Assembly: GCF_026210795.1 (NCBI RefSeq)
Contig: NC_089435.1
Coordinates: 1,054,001 to 1,118,000, forward strand
Length of the DNA: 64,000 nucleotides
Direction of reading: 5' to 3'
Origin: Rhizophagus irregularis
Taxonomy: Eukaryota; Glomeromycota; Glomeromycetes; Glomerales; Glomeraceae
Shown piece after piece: positions 25,046 to 36,180 of this stretch. The notes beneath the pieces were generated by a model. The model searched no databases and was not told where the DNA came from. It saw nothing but the letters and a program-made list of their open reading frames with translations. How positions within the stretch are numbered: position 1 is the stretch's first letter; each line of letters begins with the position of its first letter. The position numbers and the translations under genes are program-made.

Positions 25046-25920
25046 TATACATGTGATATAATTACTTTGCAGAAACCCGTGATTTGCTACCATACAGTTA
25101 AGTGATCGCTATCAAATTATAACGATCTAGTATCGGACACGTGATAATTATAGTGTCAGACTATCTCGTGAAACCGTCGATGACACACTAATACGAAGTC
25201 TTTTTGAAGTTGTAACATAGTCTTAAATAGATAGTAAATATCATCGAAAATTAGCTGAAACAATTAATATAATACATTTTTTCGATGCATTAGACATTTA
25301 TTTAACGGTTTCTTTACTTTTTTGTTTATTAATAAAGTTATGTAATAAATTTCAATAATTTCATTTAATAAAAAGCCGATTATAAACTATCATTTATAAA
25401 TTCTATATAATTATACTATTTTAATATTAATAATCTAAAAAATATACCGTAATAATAGAATAATGCTACAATACAATATAATTAGTACGCCTAACGATCA
25501 TGTATTGTACAAATCATTTTACTATAAATGTTAAATATCTATCTGTTACAAAATTTTTTGTTATACATTTTAAAGTGGTTTGTCAAATTGCTAGTGAGCA
25601 TTTAAATTTAAATAGTAAAATAAATGGTATAATTAAACGTAATTGATATATATATATACTGTAGTTGGAGAATCATAAACTTCGTAGCCACGCTCAATTA
25701 AGGCAATGTATTACTAGACCTACGCTAAAGATGACTTTAGCAAGGCTTTCTTTGTGAATTAAAGAAACTTCATACACTTTGCCAGCTGGTGAGAAAGCTT
25801 ATGACCCCTTAACCTCAAGTCAGTTTATACTAAAAAACCCAGAATGTTTGCATTGCTGATAAAAACTAAGTATAGTTATCAATATAAGATACTTAGTCAT
25901 ATTAGTAAATTCCTTGAATA
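25046..25920. other. Intergenic, with a GC-richer block at 25660-25850
   Basis: Mostly AT-rich. At 25735-25800 a minus-strand frame reads F-S-P-A-G-K-V-Y-E-V-S-L-I-H-K-E-S-L-A-K-V, which looks protein-like. It is short and could be a terminal exon of the spliced array that follows. No gene is assigned. Confidence 0.35.
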
Positions 25921-26600
25921 AAATAAACAAAATAATACTTCTTTCAATTTACCTTGTTAGTATTAAAAGAAAACAAAAAAACTCTCTAAAATCTTGCATA
26001 GAGAAACTAGAAGAAACTATCTAAGAAAAAAAGAACGAAGTTGAGTAATTGTTTATTAATATAAATAAATAAAGGAAAATAATACTTACCAAAATATGAA
26101 AACCAATATGCCCAAAGAGATCCAGAGAGTTGGCTGCAAAAAAAAAATTAGTAAATGTTTCATGAACACCTACTGAATTCCCATACAATCAAATACCTGT
26201 AATCCGTGAAAGGAGAGAAACAAGAAACGTTTTATTAAAAGAATAATTTAAAATAAGACACTAAATATAATGCGAAATTCTACACTTCCTAACCCAAAGA
26301 CCTAAAAACATACCGTCTAAAAAAAAAGAAAGTAATAAATGGTTAGTAAGACTCAAATCTTCGCTTATTTTATCATTTCAGTTCTATATCATCAGCATCT
26401 GTCATTTCTTCATCTTCTTAATAAATATCCATTTTGGTATGACCATTATTTCTAGTGGTAGCCATAACGTCCTCTAGAAATAAAATATTGCTGAATAAAA
26501 TATACATTCAATATATCTTAAAATGGCAAAGCAATAATATTTACCATCTGTTCGGAAGTTCTTTATTTGTTGCTAAAGTACTTGCGGAATAGTTAAATGT
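25920..26600 (-). other. Array of short splice-bounded segments (minus strand)
   Basis: The best-defined exon is 26090-26133 (44 bp), with TTTTTTTGCAG before it and GTAAGT after it. Another short candidate ends at the donor GTAAAT just below 26545. A third begins after the TTTCTAG next to 26475 and has an ATG reading M-A-T-T-R-N-N-G-H-T-K-M-D-I-Y then a stop. The 44-bp exon resembles exons in the arrays at 27.5-28.5 and 58.1-58.9 kb (T-rich, ending ...ATTTTG|GTAAGT). Whether it is coding or non-coding is undecided. Confidence 0.45.
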
Positions 26601-27440
26601 GATTTATTGTTGTCTAATATAGTTACGCTAAACATTATGAGAAGCATATCAACTTCAAAGCATTTTTTTTAAAAATGACAGTGATACTACAATGATGTGT
26701 CGCGTAAAATTTATTGAAAGGTATACAAGAAAAATAATTTAAAAGAATTATTCAAATAAAAGTTAAAAGAAAAAGTTTATTTCATATGGAATATTTAATG
26801 ATTATAAATCACTTAAAATAAATTACTTGAAAATATCATTTTAATTTATTTTATATTTTTATGTTCATACTTCGTTTGTAGTATTTTTTAAATACTAAGG
26901 AAAAATTGAAGTTAAAATATTTTATAATGTAAAAAATAATATACGTATAAAATTTTCGTTCAATATAACAATTGCGACTTATGGAAAAGTCATAAATATA
27001 TATATTAGACTTGTACTCGCATTTCTGTAAAAGTCTAAATTACTACGCTTAATTTTACTGTAAAAGTCTAAACTTAAATTTACTATTATTATATAGTCTA
27101 ATTTGTACTCACATTTCTATAAAAGTCTAAATTACTACGCTTAATGTTTATAAAAGTCTAAATTACTATGCCAAATAATTTTTGAACCTCTTTCTTTTTC
27201 TCTCTCGTTATTTTTCCTTATAACTATTTAGTCTTCTTATATATACCTCCCAGAAAAAGAAACGGGAGTTATTCAAGATGAAAATAACTTTCACTTTATA
27301 ATCATATTGAACAGTACATTTGATGATTTGAATCTTATTTTCATTCCTAATCATCCTAATAACACATATTCTCCTACATATCATCCTAATAATCTTAATA
27401 ACATGAGATTCTGAAAAGAGTAAAACTCTCTTTAAAAAAT
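26601..27440. other. AT-rich intergenic region
   Basis: A short sequence around AAAAGTCTAAATTACTACGC recurs several times between about 27020 and 27170. No gene seen. Confidence 0.45.
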
Positions 27441-27470
27441 ACATTTTTTAAAATTTTTCTCTTTTTGTAG

Positions 27471-28595
27471 AAATTGGCTCCAAAGTAAACATTTCAAGTA
27501 AGTTTTGAGTTTTTTCAAAACTTTCTTTTCGAAACTTAAAAAAAAAAGTTTAATGTTTTCAGTTCAATTTTTTAGGGAAATTGATTCTGATTTGGATACT
27601 GAAATCCTGATAGGTAAGTTTTGAATTTTTTGAAACTTAAGAAAAACTTTTTTTAACGTTTCTTTATTTTTAGAAAATTGGCTCCGAAGTTGGTACTGCA
27701 AAACTTCAAAATGGAAAAACGTTTTTTTTAACGTTTTTCTTTACTTTTTTTTAGGAAAATGACTCCAAAGTTTGGATTCTCAACTTTTAAATTTCAAATT
27801 TTCTTTTTTGAAATTTCAAAAAAAAAGTTCTCTAACTTTTTTTACTCTTTTGTAAGGAAGTTGACTCCAACTCAGATATGACAGAATCGGGTAAGTTTTT
27901 GAAAATAATTTGAAGACTTTGAAAAAATGTTTTTATTACTTTTTTTTTATTTCTTATAAGTCCCGGTTGGCCAGTCATCGAAATTAAAAGAAAGAGTAAG
28001 TTTCGTTGTGAATTTGCTTTTTCTTTTCCTTTATTTCTCTTTTTTTGTAGAGACTTTGGCAGACTTGTTTTTTCTTTTTTTAGACGATCTTCCTCAGTTG
28101 TTGCTAACAAAAAATATCGGATAGCTGAAATTGGGTTCTTCGGATGTGAATATTATTTTTTAAAAAAAATTTTCAATGAATCGTTTATTAAATGTTTCAT
28201 TTTATTTCTTTTTTATAGTTATTTTATATTTTTTTTAGGTGTTCTTTGGTTCATTGGACGTGGGATTTTGGTGAGCAGTATACAAAATTTTCTACAATTA
28301 CCGTATTTTGCGGTATATAAGCACCCCTTTTTTGCACTTGATGCTGGCCAAGATCCTCATAATTTTGGCCAAAATCGCCATAATTCTGGCCAGGGGTGCT
28401 TACTTTCGGGGGGTGCTTACTTACCGCAAAATACGGTACTAATTTTTCTTTTTTTTTAAAAACGGTTTGTTCCTTGGCGTTTTGAACGTGAAATTTTGGT
28501 AAGTAATTTTCTTTTTTTTCTTTATTATTTTACGAGCGTGTTTACTAATATCTCATTATTCTTTTTTTAGATGGCTTAGCATCGGAGGCGATCAG
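27471..28595 (+). other. Microexon array, about 100-bp spacing (plus strand)
   Basis: Pyrimidine-rich tracts ending in AG recur with exon starts at 27471, 27576, 27674, 27755, 27857, 27961, 28051, 28239 and 28571. Clear donors (GTAAGT or GTGAGC) close exons 27471-27497 (27 bp), 27576-27613 (38), 27857-27890 (34), 27961-27995 (35) and 28239-28270 (32). A further exon of the same kind ends at 28498 with no AG before it. The first five exons share GGCTCC/GACTCC text and can be read as I-G-S-K-V, I-D-S-D-L, I-G-S-E-V, N-D-S-K-V and V-D-S-N-S, so they are duplicates of one exon. Some units (27674, 27755) have lost a clear donor. It is either a microexon gene or a decaying exon array; no start or signal peptide is assignable. 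Confidence 0.6.
28301..28436. mobile_element. MITE with TA duplication inside the microexon array
   Basis: Inverted repeats of about 25 bp beginning CCGTATTTTGCGGTA enclose a 136-bp unit. TA occurs on each side (28299-28300 and 28437-28438), as for Tc1/mariner-type MITEs. The inside has TAAGCACCCC and its inverted copies and three TTGGCCA-like blocks. It lies between two exons of the array, in what would be an intron. Confidence 0.85.
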
Positions 28596-28599
28596 AAAT

Positions 28600-29378
28600 G
28601 ATTTGCATATGCGAAGTTTATATTTTTTCAATACCATTTAATGTTTATTATCGATATAACATTTTACATCAATTTACATTTACGATTAGATTTAGAATAG
28701 AACACTCTACTATTAGTTTGTAAGATACTTTACAACTTATTTACAGCTTCAAAAATAAATTTATTATATAACTTTACTATCACTTTAATATTTATTCAAT
28801 ATAAATTGAATGTACATTTACTTTAACTTTATTATCTATTCAACATAAATTATATATATGTTTGCGTTAACTTTAATATCACTTTAATATCTATTTATTA
28901 CAACTTAAATATGCGTTAATTATAACTTTAATTTGTATTTTGTGATTTCAATACTATTTTTGTACGATCCGATTAGATCAGGTGACGATCTCCTTAATAT
29001 GCATCAACTTTATACATACGATTGACTTAAACTTATTGTAACGATGTGAGACCATATCGTGACCAAGCCTTGGTTATAAGGTCTATGATAAAATTTCGAC
29101 TTGGTCACAATATGGTTTCGATTTTAAAAATTTCTGCAATGTCCGGACTCCAGAATTGGCTCTCTCTCTAATCAATTCTATGATCAACAGACCCGAATTT
29201 AGTCGAAATCACAAAGTCGATCATTTTGTCGATCACTCATAATTTTTTTTTTTTTGACGATTTTAAAAGTATAATCAAGAACCGAATTGGAAACCCAAGT
29301 TCGATATTGTGATCTTACATAATTTTGGATTAAATAGACATTTTATGGCTAAAATTAGAAACATTGCACTAAAATTTT
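28600..29378. other. Intergenic region with an inverted repeat
   Basis: ACCATATCGTGACCAAG (from about 29051) and an inverted copy with one mismatch (about 29100-29117) bracket 35 bp, a possible hairpin or MITE remnant. No gene seen. Confidence 0.5.
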
Positions 29379-29735
29379 AATATATTATTATTTGGATCAC
29401 CGGGATCAGATGACACATAAGTTTGTCGTATCGTATCACCATCTGAAACATTTTAACGTTTATATGTTGCGCGTGTGTGATGTAACTTCAAATATTATTA
29501 AATTTTAATGCTATTTATTTGGATCACCAGGATCAGATGACACATAAGTTTGTCGTATCGTATCACCATCTGAAACATTATAACGCTTATATGTTGCGTG
29601 TGTGTCAAATATTATCAAACTTAATGCTAAGAACTTCATTGGGATCAGATGACACATAAGTTTGTCGTATCGTATCACCATCTCGTTTATATATTGTGCG
29701 TGTATATATATAACTTCAAATATTACTAAACTTTG
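29379..29735 (+). promoter_or_regulatory. Three tandem promoter repeats upstream of kinase-like gene
   Basis: Three copies of a unit of about 112-127 bp stand immediately before the ATG at 29749. The conserved core, GATCAGATGACACATAAG plus TTTGTCGTATCGTATCACCA, begins at 29404, 29531 and 29643. The remainder of each unit (TTTATATGTTGCGTGTGTG, then CTTCAAATATTA) is less conserved. Direct repeats just upstream of a start codon suggest multiplied upstream regulatory sites; the binding factor is unknown. Confidence 0.7.
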
Positions 29736-29748
29736 ATGCTAATTAATT

Positions 29749-31315
29749 ATGGAACCTTCAAAAATCAATAATACTCATTCAAAAGATGAGAATATTAATG
29801 AAGAGGACAAGGTCGCCAATAAAGTTAATACTGTGACCTTAAATGATTTTTCTGATGGCGATTCAGGTGTTTATGAAGATATAATACTTAATCAAACACA
29901 TGGTTTGTGCCCTGAATGTAATCAACCAAATACAAGTCTTAATTGGTGCAAAGAATGTAATTCCAAAAGATTTCAACAAAATTTTGGTAATTGGACTAGT
30001 GGAAATGAATGTATTGATAAATTAATTCAAGAATCACAATTAAATGCAAGAAATAATTTTGAGTTACTTGAATGGATTCCTTATAATAGATTAAGACATA
30101 TTCAATTTCTTGCACAAGGTGGATTTAGCACTGTATACAAAGGACTTTGGTTAGATGGTCTTATTGAACAATGGGATTATGAAAAACAAGATTGGAAACG
30201 TACAATGTATAAAGATGAAAATTATCATTGTAATAGTGAAAATTATGGCTTCCTTGTAGCAATTAAAAGCTTAAATGATTCTGCAAATATTACTGAGGAT
30301 TTCTTAAATGAGGTAAGCGATTATTCAATATTAATTATAAAAGTGTTTAATTTAAAATAATAATAAATATTTTTTTAAAAAATAAATACAGTGGAAATTA
30401 TATTTGAAGTGCCAACATAAAGTAGGATCAGAAGGTTCTTATATTATCCCAGTACTTGGAATAACTCAGCATCCAGATACATTAAATTATATGGCTATAA
30501 TTTATCTACTACCAGGAAATTTAAGAAATAATTTACCAGGAATAAAATATAACCCAAATGATAAATTTAGAATTTTATTCGCTATTTCAATAGTGCTTGA
30601 AGCAATTCATGACTCAGATCTTGTTCATGGGGATTTTCATAGTGGAAATATATTGTATGCGGGGAAAGGAATTGCATATACTAGTGACCTTGGATTATGT
30701 GGACCAGTTAATCGATCTAATACGAAAGATGAGATATATGGAGTTCTTCCTTATATGGCGCCGGAAGTTTTACGTGGTAACCCATATACAAAAGCTGCTG
30801 ATATATATAGTTTGGGCATTATAATGTGGGAATTGGCATCAGGAACTCCAGCATTTTATAATGTTTCTTATGATTTTCAACTTCATTTAGATATTTGTGA
30901 AGGCATAAGACCAAAAATCGCAGAAGGAACTGTGCTAGAATATGTTGAATTTATGAAAAGATGTTGGGATAATGATCCTAAAAAAAGACAAACTGCTAGT
31001 GAATGTAAATTTAAATTTGCGATATGGCTTTTTAAATATCCACCTGAAAATGACGATGAAAAAAGAGTACCTATACCTGGTAATTATAGATTTAATCTTT
31101 AATACAAATTTGCATTTTACTTATTTTATTGATTATTTTTAGAAAATGAACCGAAAATTACATATCATCCAAATTCTTGTTATGCCAGTAGAAAAATTAC
31201 TTATTCGGCTAAATTAAATGAACATTTAGCACAAGATTTATTGAGTTACAAAATTATAATTGATGATGATGAGATAAATGAAAACTTCGGTACAGTATAT
31301 GAAATAATGCTGTGA
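29749..31315 (+). CDS. Kinase-like protein with altered catalytic loop (three exons)
   Basis: Exons are 29749-30312, 30392-31079 and 31143-31315, with introns of 79 and 63 bp. Together they give 474 codons plus stop in one frame. Residues 1-50 are acidic and polar. C-P-E-C (54-57) and C-K-E-C (67-70) form a possible zinc site, followed by NFGNWTSGNE. The kinase fold has LAQGGFSTVYKG (121-132), VAIK with Lys173, HGDFHSGNIL (His267), DLG (287-289) and APEVL (from 311). The Arg of the HRD motif is Gly, so it is a non-RD kinase, and DFG is DLG. The Asp and Asn of the loop remain, so weak activity is possible. Without the last intron the frame would stop at 31102; I prefer splicing because exon 3 is open and gives a tail (NEPKITYHPNSCYASRKI) of the type seen on related kinases. 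It is probably a TKL-like signalling kinase or pseudokinase. Confidence 0.85.
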
Positions 31316-32930
31316 AAACATTTGTTTACAATTGTACATATTAATTAAATTTATAATATTTATATTTATTTACTAGATGATTGTAAGATTTAATAAATAT
31401 ATAAGGATTTATGGTAACCGTTTTATATATCAAGGATTAATTATGATTTATAGAATTTATAGTATTAAATCGAATTTCATTATTTTTATTTGATAAATGT
31501 ATTAAATAACAAATTTAAAACTTAACAATATTTATACATAGTAATTATTATTATTATCAATTATGTGACTTAGTATCATAAAAGAGAAAGAATTCTTAAC
31601 ATTTAAATCATTCAAATCGTGTATTTTTTTGTTATTCTAGAAATTTAACAAAATTTATAAACAAGTTAGTTATAACGTAAATAATAAGAATTGAGAAATA
31701 AAGTCATATATTACTAATTATACTGATTCTAATTATTCTGATTATTCTGATAAACTATTTACGTTTTTTTAAGCTACAATTATTAATCATCTCGCGTTAC
31801 CAATCAAACTTATTTACCATAAATTCTGAAAAACGTTTAAATAAAACTAAATTGAATGATTTAGGCTGCATCACAAAGAAATTTAGTCATATATATTTTG
31901 ATACTTTTTGACCTTTTTATAAACTTTTAACAAAATAATTGGTTATTAAACAAGTAATTCAGAAATTAAATCATAAATATAACAACATTTATTAATTTAC
32001 AATAATCTGAAGAAAGGAAGAAAATAAAGTATTATAGTTACTAAAAATAGTCCAGGTCTACATAACCTAAATGAATCGATTGAATCGTTCCCCTAATGAT
32101 TTACATAATTGGATTTTCTAAATTGCTTTACTACGCAAATTTATGGATCATTACTTAATTAAATAAATTAACCAATAAAATTGTTCAGGATAAATTTAAC
32201 GTCATCTCAAGCAAACGTCATCATTTCGGACCGCAATTGTTCACTCGGATAGTTAGCCCAATAATTTAACGTCATTTCGACCGCAACCACTTCAAAAACT
32301 TTGTACAGTCAAATTAAATATAATACTGTACCTCAAAATTAATAATATCCGAAGATACTGTGACGAAAGCGGATAATTTGTGATTTATGAGAAAAAGGAT
32401 ACGTTTTCGCTTTTGGTACATTCTTCAGATCAATGGTGAATTGATAGTATTAATAAAGTTTTCAAGAGAAGAAAAATGAGAAAAATGGTAAAATCTGCGG
32501 AAAAGATATGGAGTTAGAGTCATAAAGCTGTTAAAGAAGTCGATAGCAAAGAAAACGTTACCGATTTCAAATGAGAAATTAGCTGAGTGGATTTTTCACG
32601 AAAAGAATGGGAAACGCTTAAATTAGATAGATATGTTAAATAGTTTTTCTTTAGGTAAGTTTTTACAAGTACTAATCGTTCGGGTTTATTTTTTTCGATC
32701 CAGATGATGTTTATTTTTGTATTCTTCTTTTTTAAAAATAGGAATATGCAAATATGTTTATAACAGATATTATCACCTGGCCACTAATGGGCATCTAGTA
32801 TTTTTTTCGCCGTTTATAAACTATTTAACCAGTATGATAAGCTATAGTAATTATAGTTTAATTGAATAGTTACAATTTATTAATTTTTATTGGTTTGCTA
32901 TTATTATAATACATTTTAATACATTCACGT
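31316..32930. other. Intergenic region with a dispersed-repeat segment
   Basis: No gene seen. 32190-32340 shares TTTAACGTCAT, TCGGACCGCA and AATTAAATATAATACTG with 19960-20035. Around 32580-32640 a short frame reads R-K-E-W-E-T-L-K-L-D-R, possibly a remnant exon. Confidence 0.4.
32768..32799 (+). repeat. Helitron-like 3' terminus fragment (left of recombinase)
   Basis: TTATCACCTGGCC is followed by GGGCATCTAG and then T. It is an inverted, imperfect copy of the motif at 34806 and resembles the Helitron end at 57382. Confidence 0.45.
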
Positions 32931-34681
32931 TCAATTTTTACTAATATTTATAGATACATTACAATTAGTGATATGAACTTTCATTCCCTCCAAATCAAGA
33001 GTCATATTTTGAGAAGATTGAGAGTCATCACTTGGTACTTTCTTATTTAAATCTATAAGAGGCGACCTGAATTTTCCTTTAAAAGTTGTTTTAAATTTAT
33101 CACGTTTAGTTACTTTTGTACTCTCAATTTCTTTAGTACTAGTGCTTTTCAAACCAATGATCGATTCACAGTGCTCTTCTATATCAAATGAGTAAAATGT
33201 CAATTTATAATTATTATTTATAGAAAAGATAATAATTATTTACGTACCTTTAGAAACCACTTCGATTGAAATAGGAGAATTTCTTGTAAACTCAGAGCTT
33301 CTTGTTGTATTCTATAATAAAAATAAAAATTAAATATTGTACTATTATGAAATAAAATGTCTTTTTATATATTTACCAATGTACTGCTTTTGCCAACGAT
33401 AGAAGGATTTGATTGTGCTGGAAAAGCCTTTTTTGTTACTTCCATCATCTGCTTTTCATTAGGCATTCTGTATGCATTGACTCCTGCTAAAGAATGATGT
33501 CCAGAAAATGCCATAATTTGTTGTGCATCAACATCTTGATTATTTAAATTCTGAATAGCGGATTTTCTTGTAGAATGATTTGAAATTTTTTTATTAACAG
33601 TATCAATTCCAGTTTCAGTAGCAATTGTTTTAAGCATTTGATTTAGCTTATCCCGACCAAGATGAAGGGGAAAATACCATAGGTCTTCATTAATTTCTAG
33701 AATTAAATGAGTAATTAGTTATAGAATAACATAAACTAAAAAAAGTAATACACAGTAAAGAAGATTACTTTTAATATCACTAATGGGCCGTAAATAAAAG
33801 TTGGATTCTGCATTTTCAGGTCGTAAACGTAAATATTTTGATATGTCATGGCAAGGTCCATTAGTTGTTCCAAATTCATCAGGTGGTATGACAGAAATTC
33901 GTGGCTGGCTTGTTTTACCTTTTTTACGACGCGAATTTAGACCACCTTATTTATTCATAAAATAAAAATGAGTAATTATTATAGAATAGTTCACTGTTAG
34001 TAGATTCTACATGGAAATTTGTCTACCTTGATTATTTTTTTCATGTATTATTATAAAATTATAACCTCGCTCCATCAGGTCGTCTTTGAAAATCAGAAGC
34101 CATAATATTAATATAACTCCCACCACGGGCAGCTGTAAGATTGGTTAACCAGAAAAAACCCTACGTAGCAGTCCTTCTGGATTATCACCACGCATACTTG
34201 AATGACATAATATTTGCTTTTGTTCATCTTCGGTAAGTGGATCTGCACCTTTCTTGATATCCAAACCGTTAAGCTCACGCATTTTGGAGTGCACAACGTT
34301 TAACAGAGGTTTGAAAACTGGTTCACTGAATAAATCTAATGGTGCAATAGCTGAGTGATTTTGAAAATATCGATTTAATGCTGACACACAATTATAAATG
34401 GATTCTGAAGAATAGTATTGTTTATTAACAGGTCTCATTTTTATAATAAATTTAATGAGTATATTACAAAGTTGTGATTTTGATTGAATATCTTCAATAT
34501 TTTCTACATATCAAATATCATTTTGAAATTCCTTTAGTCTCTTTAACCACATCTTTGTATTACGTTGAGTTGCAGCTGGTGTTGCTGCATTTTGGTATTT
34601 TTTAATTTCCTCTTGTGTAGGTCTTTCATAGGGAGCCCTGTTATGCTTACTGCTTACTTTTGATGTAGTTTTGCTTGTCAT
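32931..34681 (-). pseudogene. Tyrosine recombinase of Crypton/DUF3504 type, broken
   Basis: The frame begins ATG 34681 (M-T-S-K-T-T-S-K-V-S-S-K) with a region typical of these DNA-binding N-termini. It is broken by an in-frame TGA at 34511-34513 and resumes through N-I-E-D-I-Q-S-K-S-Q-L and G-A-D-P-L-T-E-D-E-Q-K. It is broken again by a one-base loss in a T run near 34150, after L-L-R-R-V-F. Downstream come F-W-L-T-N-L-T-A-A-R-G-G-S-Y and then the catalytic block NHSTRKSAIQNL ... GHHSLAGVNAY, which supplies the HxxR, second His and Tyr of tyrosine recombinases. Introns with good sites separate the last exons, ending at N-I-S-K-N. The 3' exons look intact, so decay is recent. It would catalyse site-specific DNA integration of a Crypton-like element, or be a host gene derived from one. 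Confidence 0.78.
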
Positions 34682-34805
34682 TTTTGAGGAAAATCGTGTA
34701 AAACTAAAGGAAAGAAGAAAAAAAAAGTTTCGTCAAGCTGACAAATACACTAATACACAAAAGTCTAAAATAGTTTATTTTATATGATCAGTGATCACTG
34801 ATCAA

Positions 34806-34923
34806 CTAGATGCCCGTGTCCAGGATGATAAAAAAGTTATTTACTGACCTAATTTAGTATATAAATGGGTCATCATCCTTCGGATGATAACCCATTTATA
34901 TACTACTAGATCAGTAAATAACT
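34806..34923 (-). repeat. Helitron-like end followed by a long hairpin
   Basis: CTAGATGCCCGTGTCCAGG begins at 34806. It is followed at 34835-34923 by an inverted repeat with about 40 bp per arm. The inner 24 bp (TAGTATATAAATGGG... against its copy) pair with one mismatch around the loop TTC. The outer part (AGTTATTTACTGA/TCAGTAAATAACT) also pairs. Confidence 0.75.
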
Positions 34924-36180
34924 AATACTTATCAAAAAAAAAATTATTCAATGTTGAAATTTTTAAACAAGAAAATTTTATCCATATTGCATATCTGATA
35001 TTATTCGTTATTCGCATGACAAACTTAAAAATTGGTTAGTATAGTAAAGAACATTTTCAAATATTTTATCTACCATAACCTCTTGACGGAATTAATAAAG
35101 TTCAATGGTACGCATCACTGGTATTTTATTTAACCTGAAGAAATACTGATAATATTTAAATCTTGCAAAACAATAATATAAGATATTAAACTGGTTGAGT
35201 CAATGATCAAAACACCGTATGACCATACTTTGGCTTCGATCCAATCATCACAAATAATCGTAGAAGTATTATGCTAAATTTTCACCATATTTTTTTTAGC
35301 CATCAAAATATTTATTTCTAAATATTCTTTAAAAATATTATGTAAACGATATTGTCAGAAATTGAAATCAATTTCATTTGATGTTATGGAGGTCATAAAC
35401 TTTTGCCTAATTTTATAAACATATACAGTATACCTTCTTGCGGCAAAAGGATTCTTCTTTCTTGTTTCTGACTCTGGTACCTTATTACTTGCGTGGGCTG
35501 ATATCCAAAGATTACGTTTCTTTCAAACACTAATCATATTCATAATGGTAAATTTATTAAAATAAATAAATAGGTTTATTGTAAATATTCTATAATAATA
35601 TGTTAAATAATCCTTTATAAAAAAAAATAAATAAATCCAAAGAACAAAATTCTGAAATTTTATTAAATTTTAAAAAATTTTAATGATTTTATGATTTTAT
35701 ATTTATAATCTCGGGGTTAATTCATTCGATCTAAGTTAATATATTTATTACATTATAAAAATTACATGTGGTGTTAAGTTATTTCATCATTAGCCAAGAT
35801 TAGGTGATTAATTATTCGCTTTGTTTTACTTTCTATTCTTATTTTTTTTAAAAAAAAAATTCCATGAAAAAATATAATCCATCGGATGCTCAAAAAAAAG
35901 CTTATAATTATTTGACTATTTTATCATTAACGTTAAGAATGATATCATGTGTTTAAAACGGTCTTATTATGGTAAATTGAACCGCCACTAAACTACAATA
36001 ATACTATTATGCACACACATGAACTTTACCTCATTCCTGCCATATTAAGATAGATTGTGTTTTTCATATTTTATATGCTTATATGTAAAAATCGACTTGT
36101 GGACTCTTTCCGCTGATCTTTCATACCAAATTTTAATGGAAGAAATATATTACAAAAAATATATATAAACTATATACAAA
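34924..36180. other. AT-rich intergenic region
   Basis: No gene, repeat or RNA recognised. Confidence 0.5.
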
